Assembly: GCA_041746735.1 (NCBI GenBank)
Contig: JBGTGP010000012.1
Span: 1-64,000 of the forward strand
Length of the DNA stretch: 64,000 nt
Direction: 5' to 3'
Source of the DNA: Opimibacter sp041746735
GTDB taxonomy: Bacteria; Bacteroidota; Bacteroidia; Chitinophagales; Saprospiraceae
A program made the position numbers and the translations under genes. How positions within the stretch are numbered: the first letter of the stretch is position 1; the number at the start of each line of letters is the position of its first letter. Shown in pieces: positions 52,926 through 61,192 of the stretch. Under the pieces are notes generated by a model. It was given only the letters and a program-made list of their open reading frames with translations. It had not been told where the DNA came from and searched no databases.

Positions 52926-53789
52926 ATGAAGTCCTATCTCTCTCTGATCAAGTTTGCGCATACCGTCTTCGCGCTGCCCTTTGCATTGTTGGCATTTTTT
53001 TTGGGCATACAGGCAGACGGCAGCAAGATCAATTGGATGCTGTTGCTGCTGATTGTTCTATGTATGATTTTTGCCAGGAGTGCTGCCATGGCGTTCAACC
53101 GGTATGTGGATCGCCACATCGATGCCCGTAATGCCAGGACGATAGTACGGGAGATTCCGGCAGGTGTGATTTCTCCGACAGCCGCCTTGCGAATGGTGAT
53201 CATCATGAGTTTTGCGTTTATAGTGACCACCTGGTGGGTCAATCCACTTTGCTTTTACCTGTCACCGGTAGCACTGGCGGTGATTCTGGGGTACAGTTTT
53301 ACCAAACGATTTACCTGGCTTTGTCATTTTGTTCTGGGTCTGGGTCTGGGTCTCGCACCGGTTGGTGCTTATATAGCCGTGACCGGTCGGTTTGATCTAC
53401 TACCCATCCTGTATGGCGTGATGGTGATGTTGTGGGTCAGTGGATTTGATATCCTCTATGCACTGCAGGACGAAGAGTTTGATCGCGCACATGGATTACA
53501 TTCAGTGCCAGGACGGTTTGGAAAATCGCGTGCCAGAAGGATCGCCATAGGCCTGCATAGCATTTGTGCTGTTTTATTGGTGGGCATCACATGGTATCAG
53601 GCAGGACTTTTTCCGACGTTGGGATGGTTGCACTGGATCGGCACCGTGGGGTTTGTAGCATTGCTTTTTTTGCAACACCGACTTGTATTCCGGTATGGCT
53701 TGCTGAAGATCAACCAGGCTTTTTTCGAAACCAACGGCATCGCCAGTTTGATGTTTGGAGCAGCTGTGATTGCGGATGTGGTATTTTAA
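52926..53789 (+). CDS. UbiA-family prenyltransferase, likely menaquinone pathway
   Basis: A 287-residue membrane prenyltransferase with about eight helices. The first Asp-rich motif is in AFNRYVDRHIDARNART and the second in DILYALQDEEFDRAHG, both as in UbiA/MqnP. With UbiX just upstream and UbiD at 24.8 kb it could form the MqnP-MqnM-MqnL trio of the futalosine route to menaquinone; 4-hydroxybenzoate prenylation is the other option but Bacteroidota rarely make ubiquinone. Menaquinol would feed ACIII here. Confidence 0.9.
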   Translation: MKSYLSLIKFAHTVFALPFALLAFFLGIQADGSKINWMLLLLIVLCMIFARSAAMAFNRYVDRHIDARNARTIVREIPAGVISPTAALRMVIIMSFAFIVTTWWVNPLCFYLSPVALAVILGYSFTKRFTWLCHFVLGLGLGLAPVGAYIAVTGRFDLLPILYGVMVMLWVSGFDILYALQDEEFDRAHGLHSVPGRFGKSRARRIAIGLHSICAVLLVGITWYQAGLFPTLGWLHWIGTVGFVALLFLQHRLVFRYGLLKINQAFFETNGIASLMFGAAVIADVVF

Positions 53790-53906
53790 AAAATAGGTTT
53801 TCGCCTTCGATGCAACGCATCACGGAGAACCCTAAACTTAAAAATTTACTCCATCTTTAGGAATAGACACTTTCATTCTGGCGGAAGCATCAAATATGGT
53901 GGATAG

Positions 53907-54491
53907 TTACAGAGCAAGGTGTTGAATAAACGACCTCATGGCCATAGCGCGATGGCTTATTCGATTTTTAACGGATGCATCAAGTTGTCCAAACGTCTGA
54001 TCAAATCCATCGGGAATAAAAATGGGATCATATCCAAAACCACCGTTTCCCAGTGGAGCTGTTGCTATTCGGCCTTCAACATGTCCGCTGCACAGGAACA
54101 GATGATCAGACGTGCGGCGATATGCAATCACGGCAATGAAACGGGCTTTTCTGTTTTCGATACCCTCGAGTTCAGAGAGGATTTTATGCATGTTAGCTTT
54201 ATGATCACCAGCATTGCCTGCATATCTGGCAGAAAGCACACCTGGCCGTCCTTCCAGTGCGTTCACCACGAGTCCGCTGTCATCGGCAAAACAAGGGAGG
54301 CCCGTAGCCTCGAATACGACATCTGTTTTTACACGGGCATTCTCTTCAAAAGTGTTGTAAGGCTCGGGGATCTCTATATCCCATCCGATGTCCTGCAGTC
54401 CTTTAAGGATATACCCAGTAGGAAGCAGGGATTTCATTTCTGCGACTTTATGTAGGTTGGTGCTGACAAATACAAGAGTGGGCATAGCCAT
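53907..54491 (-). CDS. rdgB: Non-canonical purine NTP pyrophosphatase (RdgB/HAM1)
   Basis: RdgB hydrolyses dITP, XTP and ITP to clean the nucleotide pool. About 194 residues from ATG 54491 (54485 or 54503 are also possible). Family marks: FVSTNLHKVAEM near the start, the EENARVKTD stretch, CFADDSGLVVNALEG and the GFGYDPIFIPDG-TFGQL region, ending SHRAMAM. Preceded on the same strand by a small possible clamp-loader subunit; the two reading frames abut or overlap. Confidence 0.95.
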   Translation of the reverse strand: MAMPTLVFVSTNLHKVAEMKSLLPTGYILKGLQDIGWDIEIPEPYNTFEENARVKTDVVFEATGLPCFADDSGLVVNALEGRPGVLSARYAGNAGDHKANMHKILSELEGIENRKARFIAVIAYRRTSDHLFLCSGHVEGRIATAPLGNGGFGYDPIFIPDGFDQTFGQLDASVKNRISHRAMAMRSFIQHLAL

Positions 54492-54495
54492 GATC

Positions 54496-54912
54496 TCAAT
54501 CATGATCCATAAAGGTCAGCATCGCATTCCAGAGTTCCTTTTTAGCCTGGGACTGCTTTGTAAGTTCTGCTACGGGCAGTGTCTGGATAAAAGTGAACCG
54601 TTCGAGTATACGGATGCCGGTTGTTTTAAGGTCGAGCCAAAGACCAATATCTTCCGGAGGTACACCAAAAGAGATCACCAATCGAGTATGGGATGGCATC
54701 TGGTCTGCATAGATGAGGGGATGTTTCGGACCTGCGATCAGCAGCGTCACCTGCCGATCAAAATCGGCGTGTAATGCTGCAACGATTTTGGATATAAAGA
54801 CTTTTTCCTCTGTGGATGGAGGCTGATGGAGGACCAGAGTAAGCCATGCGCCGGAAATAGGGGTTTGGTCGGGGAGGGAATCAGGGATCGTATACGTGGT
54901 GAAAGGCTGCAT
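54496..54912 (-). CDS. Uncharacterised small protein, possibly HolD-like
   Basis: A 138-residue soluble protein with no signal peptide. An N-terminal extended part is followed by alternating strands and helices (VTLLIAGPKHPLIY, TRLVISFGVPPEDIGLWLDL) and a C-terminal helix with KKELWNAMLTF. Order and the closing K-x-LW pattern recall DNA polymerase III psi (HolD)-type folds with a uracil-glycosylase-like core, but I cannot confirm this. It directly precedes rdgB. Treat as unknown. Confidence 0.6.
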   Translation of the reverse strand: MQPFTTYTIPDSLPDQTPISGAWLTLVLHQPPSTEEKVFISKIVAALHADFDRQVTLLIAGPKHPLIYADQMPSHTRLVISFGVPPEDIGLWLDLKTTGIRILERFTFIQTLPVAELTKQSQAKKELWNAMLTFMDHD

Positions 54913-55009
54913 TTACCAAATTTTGTAGTACATTAAGAGCAGGTTGTAAAATAAAAAAGAGCTTTTAAAATATATAACCTGCTGACTATGAGATCAAAAC
55001 AAAAACACT

Positions 55010-55017
55010 TATTTTTG
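55010..55017 (+). promoter_or_regulatory. -7 box TATTTTTG for ilvE
   Basis: Exact TAnnTTTG match 16 bases before the ilvE ATG. Confidence 0.55.
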
Positions 55018-55033
55018 TAGCAAAACTAAGAAA

Positions 55034-56107
55034 ATGAAGGACCTTACCATTCATCTCACCAGTGAATCTCGGGTATCCGGCGTAGATTTTCAAAATCTGC
55101 CGTTTGGAAAAATCATTTCAGACCACATGTTTGAAATTGATTTCGACGGTCGCCAATGGATCAATCCCAGGATCCACCCTATTGAAAATCTTAGTATTCA
55201 CCCGATGAATATGGCACTGCATTATGGACAGTCCATTTTCGAAGGCATGAAAGCGTCACGGTCGCAAGACGCAACGCCCTTGTTATTCCGTCCGGAGTTG
55301 CATGCCCGTCGTATGAATGCCTCGGCCCGCAGAATGTGCATGCCGGAGATACCGGAGGATGTATTTGTGGACGCGATTCATGCTTTGGTCGGGTTAGATC
55401 AGGAATGGATTCCCCGGATAGAGGGCAGTGCGCTATATATCCGGCCATTGATGTTTGCCTGGGATGAGATGGTGGGTGTGAGGCCTTCCGATACATACAA
55501 GTTTCTGATCATCTGCCTGCCTGTCGGGCCTTATTATCCCAAACCAATCAAATTGCTGGTGGAAACTCAGTATATCCGCGCAGCACGAGGTGGTGTAGGC
55601 GAGGCTAAGACAGCCGGCAATTATGCAGCCGCCATGTATCCGTCAAAACTGGCCCGGGCGAAAGGCTATGATCAGGTGTTGTGGCTGGATTCGAGATATC
55701 GCAAGTTTGTACAGGAAGTCGGTACGATGAATATCTTCTTTGTCTTTAAAGATGAGATCGTCACCCCGGCAACCACTGGGGCCATCCTCAAGGGAATAAC
55801 ACGGGCCTCAGCCATCGAGATACTCAATAGCAGTGGTCGTCCCGTGAGCGAGCGCGAATTGTCGATCGATGAGATCATGGAGCGTCACCAGAGCGGCAAT
55901 CTGATCGAAGTCTTCGGTACAGGTACAGCAGCATTGATTGCCAATGTGGACGAGATCCGGTATATGGATACCGACCTCCGTCTGGACCTCACCAACACCG
56001 AACTTTCCACCTCGATCCGCAAAGAGATCAATGGTATGCGATATGGTACCGTAGCAGATACCAGAGGCTGGACTGTACCGGTGAAGGAGGTTGTTGAAAC
56101 GGCATAA
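55034..56107 (+). CDS. ilvE: Branched-chain amino acid aminotransferase
   Basis: A 357-residue class IV PLP aminotransferase for the last step of leucine, isoleucine and valine synthesis or first step of breakdown. HYGQSIFEGMKAS (64-76) is the substrate region, Lys192 in GEAKTAGNY the PLP lysine, and VLWLDSRYRKFVQEVGTMNIFFV the family hallmark. Length fits the longer (BCAT-II) subfamily. Single gene ending at a strong bidirectional hairpin shared with groEL. Confidence 0.96.
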   Translation: MKDLTIHLTSESRVSGVDFQNLPFGKIISDHMFEIDFDGRQWINPRIHPIENLSIHPMNMALHYGQSIFEGMKASRSQDATPLLFRPELHARRMNASARRMCMPEIPEDVFVDAIHALVGLDQEWIPRIEGSALYIRPLMFAWDEMVGVRPSDTYKFLIICLPVGPYYPKPIKLLVETQYIRAARGGVGEAKTAGNYAAAMYPSKLARAKGYDQVLWLDSRYRKFVQEVGTMNIFFVFKDEIVTPATTGAILKGITRASAIEILNSSGRPVSERELSIDEIMERHQSGNLIEVFGTGTAALIANVDEIRYMDTDLRLDLTNTELSTSIRKEINGMRYGTVADTRGWTVPVKEVVETA

Positions 56108-56126
56108 TTCTTTCAATTGATTTAAA

Positions 56127-56164
56127 AAAAATCCCGCCATCCGGATACCGGAGGCGGGATTTTT
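56127..56164. terminator. Bidirectional terminator between ilvE and groEL
   Basis: A 12-bp outer stem (AAAAATCCCGCC with its complement) plus an inner TCCGG/CCGGA stem, with A-run before and T-run after, so it serves both convergent genes. Confidence 0.93.
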
Positions 56165-56193
56165 ATTTCCAAAAGAGAAAGGCAAAAGGCTTA

Positions 56194-57834
56194 TTACATC
56201 ATGCCGCCCATACCACCTCCGCCATGCATATGACCTCCACCTGCCCCGGCGTTTTCCTCTTTCTTGTCACTGACCACGCATTCGGTCGTCAGAATCATTC
56301 CAGCGATAGATGCGGCATTTTCTAACGCGATACGGGTCACTTTCGTAGGATCGATGACGCCTGCTTTTTTCAAGTCTTCGTATTTGTCCGTACGTGCATT
56401 GTAGCCCGTAGCGCCTTTGCTCTTCACCACCTCCTGTAGGACGACGGAGCCTTCCACCCCTGCATTTTCAGCAATGGTCCGGAGAGGAGCTTCCAGTGCT
56501 TTACGAACGATGCTGATGCCGATAGTTTCATCATCGTTGGCACCTTTGAGCTTTTCGATAGATTTGATCGCATTGACCAGGGCGACGCCGCCACCGGTGA
56601 CGATCCCTTCCTCCACAGCAGCACGGGTAGCACTCAACGCATCATCCACGCGGGCTTTCTTTTCCTTCATCTCTACTTCTGTAGGCGCACCAACATAGAG
56701 CACGGCAACACCACCTGCCAGTTTGGCGAGACGTTCCTGCAGCTTTTCTTTATCATAATCCGAAGTGGTCGTTTCGACCTGAGATTTGATCTGGTTGATC
56801 CGGGATGTAATCATCTCCTGAGTCCCACGGCCATTGACGATAGTGGTATTGTCCTTGTCGACGGTGATTTTTTCCGCGCGACCCAAATGCTCAAGCTCTA
56901 CATTCTCCAGTTTGTAGCCTTTCTCTTCGCTGATCACCGTACCACCGGTCAGGATAGCGATGTCCTCCAGCATGGCTTTGCGACGGTCACCAAAGCCAGG
57001 GGCTTTGACAGCGACGATCTTCAGCTGAGCACGGAGCCGGTTGACCACTAACACACCCAGGGCCTGACTATCAATATCCTCGGCGATGATGAGCAGCGGA
57101 CGTCCTGCAGAGATGACTTTTTCCAACACCGGAACGATCTCCTGCATGTTGGAGATCTTCTTGTCATGAATGAGGATGAGTGGTTCTTCATACTCCGTGG
57201 TCATGTTTTCAGCATTGGTCACAAAGTAGGGGGAGAGGTATCCGCGGTCAAACTGCATACCCTTGACCTCATCCACATAGGTATCAGTACCTTTTGCTTC
57301 CTCTACCGTGATGACACCGTCTTTGGATACACGGCGCATTGCATCCGCGATCAGAGTACCGATCTCTTCATCGTTGTTGGCGGAAATAGAACCTACTTGT
57401 TTGATTTTTTCATAATCATCACCGATCACTTCAGACTGTTTTTTCAGGTCTTCGATGACCGTGCGGGTAGCTTTGTCGATACCGCGCTTGAGGTCCATGG
57501 GATTGGCACCGGCCACTACGTTTTTCATACCTGCAGTGACCATGGCCTGCGCCAGTACCGTGGCAGTGGTTGTACCGTCACCAGCGATATCTGCGGTTTT
57601 GGATGCAACTTCTTTGACCAACTGTGCTCCCATATTTTGCACGGGATCTTCCAGTTCGATGTCTTTGGCAACCGTTACGCCATCTTTCGTGATGGTCGGA
57701 GCGCCGAAGCTTTTTTGGAGGATGACATTCCGGCCTTTAGGACCCAAGGTCACCTTGACGGCATTGCTCAGGGCGTCAACCCCTGCTTTGAGTTTTTCTC
57801 TTGCTTCTGAATTAAAGCTAATCTCTTTAGCCAT
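56194..57834 (-). CDS. groEL: Chaperonin GroEL
   Basis: The 60-kDa chaperonin subunit; 546 residues. It starts MAKEISFNSEAREKL, has the ATP-binding GDGTTTATVLAQ segment and the closing GGMGGMM tail, here GGGHMHGGGGMGGMM with two extra His. It folds newly made proteins with GroES, encoded 63 bp upstream. No CIRCE element was found ahead of the pair, as usual in this phylum. Confidence 0.98.
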   Translation of the reverse strand: MAKEISFNSEAREKLKAGVDALSNAVKVTLGPKGRNVILQKSFGAPTITKDGVTVAKDIELEDPVQNMGAQLVKEVASKTADIAGDGTTTATVLAQAMVTAGMKNVVAGANPMDLKRGIDKATRTVIEDLKKQSEVIGDDYEKIKQVGSISANNDEEIGTLIADAMRRVSKDGVITVEEAKGTDTYVDEVKGMQFDRGYLSPYFVTNAENMTTEYEEPLILIHDKKISNMQEIVPVLEKVISAGRPLLIIAEDIDSQALGVLVVNRLRAQLKIVAVKAPGFGDRRKAMLEDIAILTGGTVISEEKGYKLENVELEHLGRAEKITVDKDNTTIVNGRGTQEMITSRINQIKSQVETTTSDYDKEKLQERLAKLAGGVAVLYVGAPTEVEMKEKKARVDDALSATRAAVEEGIVTGGGVALVNAIKSIEKLKGANDDETIGISIVRKALEAPLRTIAENAGVEGSVVLQEVVKSKGATGYNARTDKYEDLKKAGVIDPTKVTRIALENAASIAGMILTTECVVSDKKEENAGAGGGHMHGGGGMGGMM

Positions 57835-57897
57835 TGGTATTTAAATTTTAACTGTGTTTGAAAGTTGTAATGAGTACTGTATTAGGAGAGTGGGGGA

Positions 57898-58173
57898 TTA
57901 ACCATTGAGTACGACGAGGATATCATCCTCGCGCATGATCAGGTAATCGACGCCATCATAGGAGAGTTCCTGGCCGGAATATTTGCCGTAAAGGACGATG
58001 TCACCGGTCTGAACGGTCATCAGATTGCCGTCTTTACCCGGGCCTACTGCCACGACTTCTCCGCGCTGTGGCTTTTCTTTTGCTGTGTCGGGGATGATAA
58101 TTCCACCTTTGGTTTTTTCTTCGGCTTGAGCAGGCTTGATCACTACCCGGTCATTGATTGGTTTAAGTTTCAT
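57898..58173 (-). CDS. groES: Co-chaperonin GroES
   Basis: A 91-residue co-chaperonin that caps GroEL. ATG 58173 gives MKLKPINDRVVIKP, the standard start; an upstream in-frame ATG at 58227 is not conserved-like. The mobile loop (AEEKTKGGIIIPDTAKEKP) and GDIVLYGKYSG are intact. First gene of the groESL pair; about 250 bp separate it from secG. Confidence 0.97.
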   Translation of the reverse strand: MKLKPINDRVVIKPAQAEEKTKGGIIIPDTAKEKPQRGEVVAVGPGKDGNLMTVQTGDIVLYGKYSGQELSYDGVDYLIMREDDILVVLNG

Positions 58174-58421
58174 AGATGTAGATGAATTTACAGTTGATAA
58201 TGGTAAGAAAGTTGAAATTACATTCACGCCTGCACTATCATAAGGTGTGCCATTCGGGTTTGGGCTGCCATAATTTCAGCTATAGTTGTTTTGCATGCTG
58301 ATATTGGCGTTAAAGTTGTCAGCAAACTCCAGGGTGCTGTCATTTTGGCAAAACCATTCCTCCGGCTAAACAGTAGCCCGGCAAAAAGGTAGAACCAATA
58401 TACAAAGCAGGATGGAGTACT

Positions 58422-58649
58422 TTACTTGACAAAGAAACTGGCAAAAATACACAGTGCAAAAAGTGCAGCGGCCAGACCCCAGGTGATTTTTTCAATAAAA
58501 TCAACAGATTTGGCCGCGCCAAACATCTGGTTGGCACTTTGGCCTCCAAAAGTGCTGTCCACTCCACCGCCTTTAGGGTTTTGGATTAAAATGACTGCCA
58601 TCAGCAGGACGCAGATCAACGCAATAAGAATGGTGATAACCTTGAGCAT
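58422..58649 (-). CDS. secG: Preprotein translocase subunit SecG
   Basis: A 75-residue inner-membrane subunit of the Sec translocon with two helices (3-22 and 54-73) flanking the conserved loop LIQNPKGGGVDSTFGGQSANQMFG. Stops the miaB-to-secG unit; the start lies 18 bases after the TPR gene stop. Confidence 0.96.
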   Translation of the reverse strand: MLKVITILIALICVLLMAVILIQNPKGGGVDSTFGGQSANQMFGAAKSVDFIEKITWGLAAALFALCIFASFFVK

Positions 58650-58667
58650 GACTAAATAGGTATATGT

Positions 58668-59441
58668 TTAGAGCAGGTTTTCAATTTTGGCTGCAAAGAA
58701 ACTACTTTTTTCCGGATATTTTTCCATCAGTTGCTGATACATTCGTATAGCCTGCTCCTTGTGGCCCTGGGCTGCCAAAAGGTCAGCATAGGTCTCTGAC
58801 ATACCCTGGCCACCCCCCAGCGAATCCTGCCGAATCGCAAAATCGTCATCGTACGGATGGACATATTCCGATCCTCGTAGATTTTTGAGCCACCGGGTAA
58901 ACGGGGATAACGGGTCATTCTTGATGGTAACTGGCCTTTCCGGTATCGGATGGAAGATTTCAGTCTCCTTTTTCTTTAGGGCCTTTGCGGCTTTTCTAAG
59001 ACGTTTACCGGCTTTTGGTGCTTTTTGATCTTCGATGCCCTCTTCATTCTTTTCAATCTCAATTGCGTCACTAGCCCCACCTATTTCTCCAGCATTTTCC
59101 CCTTTCTTAGCCACTTTCTTTTTGGACGTTGACTTTTTGTGCAGCGGTACTCTGGTTAAATCCTTTTTCTCCTCATCGCCTTCCTTTACTTCTGCATCAC
59201 TCTGCTGTGCAATTCGCCCATGTTCTATTTCCGGATCCAAAGGTGAAATTGTATCAGGATGGTTGTCCGGTGATTTGGGAATGGATTCGTCAAGCATTTT
59301 TTCAATAGCCTTCGAGGGATCAGGGTGACGAAGCGTATGTTGGTGACCAGGAGAGGTCCAGAGAACACCATTACCGATTTCCGGATGCAGGGCTTCCGCT
59401 AGTCCGGGTTGAGGTGACGTGTAACCTTTTTCATGCTCCAT
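58668..59441 (-). CDS. Tetratricopeptide-repeat protein, charged linker
   Basis: About 257 residues from ATG 59441, one base after the lptE stop. A long charged, low-complexity middle (Lys/Glu-rich, about 80-165) is followed by a short C-terminal helical pair that reads as one TPR-like unit (SETYADLLAAQGHKEQAIRMYQQLMEKYP). No signal peptide. The longer upstream frame is inside lptE and rejected. Context between lptE and secG is common in Bacteroidota; function unknown. Confidence 0.8.
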   Translation of the reverse strand: MEHEKGYTSPQPGLAEALHPEIGNGVLWTSPGHQHTLRHPDPSKAIEKMLDESIPKSPDNHPDTISPLDPEIEHGRIAQQSDAEVKEGDEEKKDLTRVPLHKKSTSKKKVAKKGENAGEIGGASDAIEIEKNEEGIEDQKAPKAGKRLRKAAKALKKKETEIFHPIPERPVTIKNDPLSPFTRWLKNLRGSEYVHPYDDDFAIRQDSLGGGQGMSETYADLLAAQGHKEQAIRMYQQLMEKYPEKSSFFAAKIENLL

Positions 59442-59442
59442 G

Positions 59443-59937
59443 TTACCAGTTATTGAAGGCCTGATTAAAAATATCTTCCAGGATCTGGTTGAAGATAATG
59501 ACGATGAGATCATCCTGGACCTGTAACAGGTTTTGCTCCGTGGGAAAATCTTCGAAATGAGAAAATGTTCGGTTCCAGTTTTCTTTACTGTTTTTGGTGT
59601 TGGTAAATTCAATAGACACCTGTATTGTCAACCGGTTGAAGGATGTTCGCTCACCCGGCTGTGGCGCTACTGCTGTCACATGAAAACCCTGGATTGTACC
59701 ATTAAATTCCAGATCCGGATCGGTGTCCGTGAGTTTAAGACGGGACTCACGGGAGACCTTATCTTTTAATGACTCGCTGAAGGTTTGGTTGATGGTCGCA
59801 GGAGCATTGAGTGCGGCTATTTTGAAATTACCTACAAAGTACGTTGAGATATCTGCACCGATACTATATCCCTTCAGCGAGTAACAACCTGCCATCCATG
59901 GAAGGGCGAGGAGCATGATGATGAATCCTTTTGTCAT
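59443..59937 (-). CDS. lptE: LptE family lipopolysaccharide assembly lipoprotein
   Basis: A 164-residue lipoprotein with signal ending MAGC (Cys18) followed by YSLKGYSIG. The domain has the LptE beta-alpha pattern and the LTIQVSIEFTNTKNSKENWNRTF strand region. LptE plugs the LptD barrel and helps insert lipopolysaccharide in the outer membrane. Sits between the sigma-54 activator (3-bp gap) and the TPR gene (1-bp gap). Confidence 0.88.
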   Translation of the reverse strand: MTKGFIIMLLALPWMAGCYSLKGYSIGADISTYFVGNFKIAALNAPATINQTFSESLKDKVSRESRLKLTDTDPDLEFNGTIQGFHVTAVAPQPGERTSFNRLTIQVSIEFTNTKNSKENWNRTFSHFEDFPTEQNLLQVQDDLIVIIFNQILEDIFNQAFNNW

Positions 59938-59940
59938 GCG

Positions 59941-61191
59941 TCAGATATCATATTGCTTGATCTTTCTATAGAGTGTTCGCTCCGAGATGCCAAGCTCTAG
60001 CGCCGCTTCTTTTCGCCTTCCGCCATGTCGTTTGAGTGATTTCCGGATCATATCTTTCTCCATATCCTCCAACGCCAGACTTTCATCAGCATATTCACCC
60101 GGATCAAACTTTTTGTCGTCGATGATGATCGCATTACGGTCCTGGGACTGAGGGGTAGCACCATATTCAGGCAGAATAGACCTGGGCCAAGCCTGGCCGG
60201 TGATCAGATCCTCTTCATTCCCTACAGGATTAAAAGACCGGAACGTAACTGTATCAGGTACACGCAGATTGTTGCCCCGGATCAGCTCAAAAACCAGTTG
60301 CTTGAGATCATGAAGATCGCCTTTCATGTCAAAAAGCAGTTTGTACAAGATCTCTCGCTCCTGCAGATTGTCGGAACTTTTAGAGAGTGCAGGCAGATGG
60401 GTTTTGGTTAGATGTGGAGCGATATGCAGTAATGTCTCCGGATCGATCAGTTTGTCTTCAGCCAGTACACTCAATTGCTCAATCAGATTCTTGAGCTCGC
60501 GGATATTGCCGGGCCAGGGATACTTGAGGAGTATGTTTTTGGCCTGTTCTTCCAGCCGGATGGATTCTGTATGATAGGATTCCGCAAAATCCACGGCAAA
60601 GCGTCGGATCAGGATCGGAATGTCTTCCGGGCGTTCCTTGAGGCTGGGAATATGGATGGGTACCGTATTTAGTCTGTAATACAAATCCTCTCTGAATTTA
60701 CCTTGACGAATTTGCTGTTGCAGATCCACATTGCTCGCAGCAATAACACGTACATCTGTGGTCAGCGTTTGCGAAGAACCCACTCGCATAAATTCTCCCG
60801 CTTCAAGTACGCGCAAAAGGAAGGACTGGGTATCGAGCGGCATTTCCCCGATCTCGTCCAAAAAAATAGTCCCCCCATCTACCGATTCAAAATAGCCTTT
60901 GCGATCTGCTATGGCCCCGGTGAAGGCACCTTTCTCATGACCAAATAATTCTGAATTGATGGTGCCCTGCGGAATAGCGCCGCAGTTGACGGCGATAAAC
61001 TTGTTATGTTTTCTGGTGCTCAGGGCATGAATGATCTGGCTGAAGACTTCCTTTCCGACACCGCTTTCTCCCGTGATCAGCACCGTGAGATCCGTAGCCG
61101 CTACACGTGCTGCGGTATTGAGTGCACGGTCAAAAACTTCTGATCTACCGACCAGGCCGAAACGCTGTTTGATGGACGCTGCTGAACTCAT
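59941..61191 (-). CDS. Sigma-54-dependent transcriptional activator, no receiver domain
   Basis: A 416-residue NtrC-type AAA+ activator: Walker A GESGVGKE near 40, the sigma-54-binding GAFTGA loop, Walker B GGTIFLDEIGE, sensor arginines and a C-terminal Fis-type helix-turn-helix RRKEAALELGISERTLYRK. There is no N-terminal receiver or sensor domain, so activity may be controlled by expression or a partner. It is inside an envelope operon between miaB and lptE and lies one base from miaB's stop. Target genes are unknown. Confidence 0.94.
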   Translation of the reverse strand: MSSAASIKQRFGLVGRSEVFDRALNTAARVAATDLTVLITGESGVGKEVFSQIIHALSTRKHNKFIAVNCGAIPQGTINSELFGHEKGAFTGAIADRKGYFESVDGGTIFLDEIGEMPLDTQSFLLRVLEAGEFMRVGSSQTLTTDVRVIAASNVDLQQQIRQGKFREDLYYRLNTVPIHIPSLKERPEDIPILIRRFAVDFAESYHTESIRLEEQAKNILLKYPWPGNIRELKNLIEQLSVLAEDKLIDPETLLHIAPHLTKTHLPALSKSSDNLQEREILYKLLFDMKGDLHDLKQLVFELIRGNNLRVPDTVTFRSFNPVGNEEDLITGQAWPRSILPEYGATPQSQDRNAIIIDDKKFDPGEYADESLALEDMEKDMIRKSLKRHGGRRKEAALELGISERTLYRKIKQYDI

Positions 61192-61192
61192 A

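Noticed and set aside
58174..58421. CIRCE element before groES
   Set aside because: No TTAGCACTC-N9-GAGTGCTAA was found; the only dyad (CAGCA/TGCTG near 58320) is five bases and likely chance.
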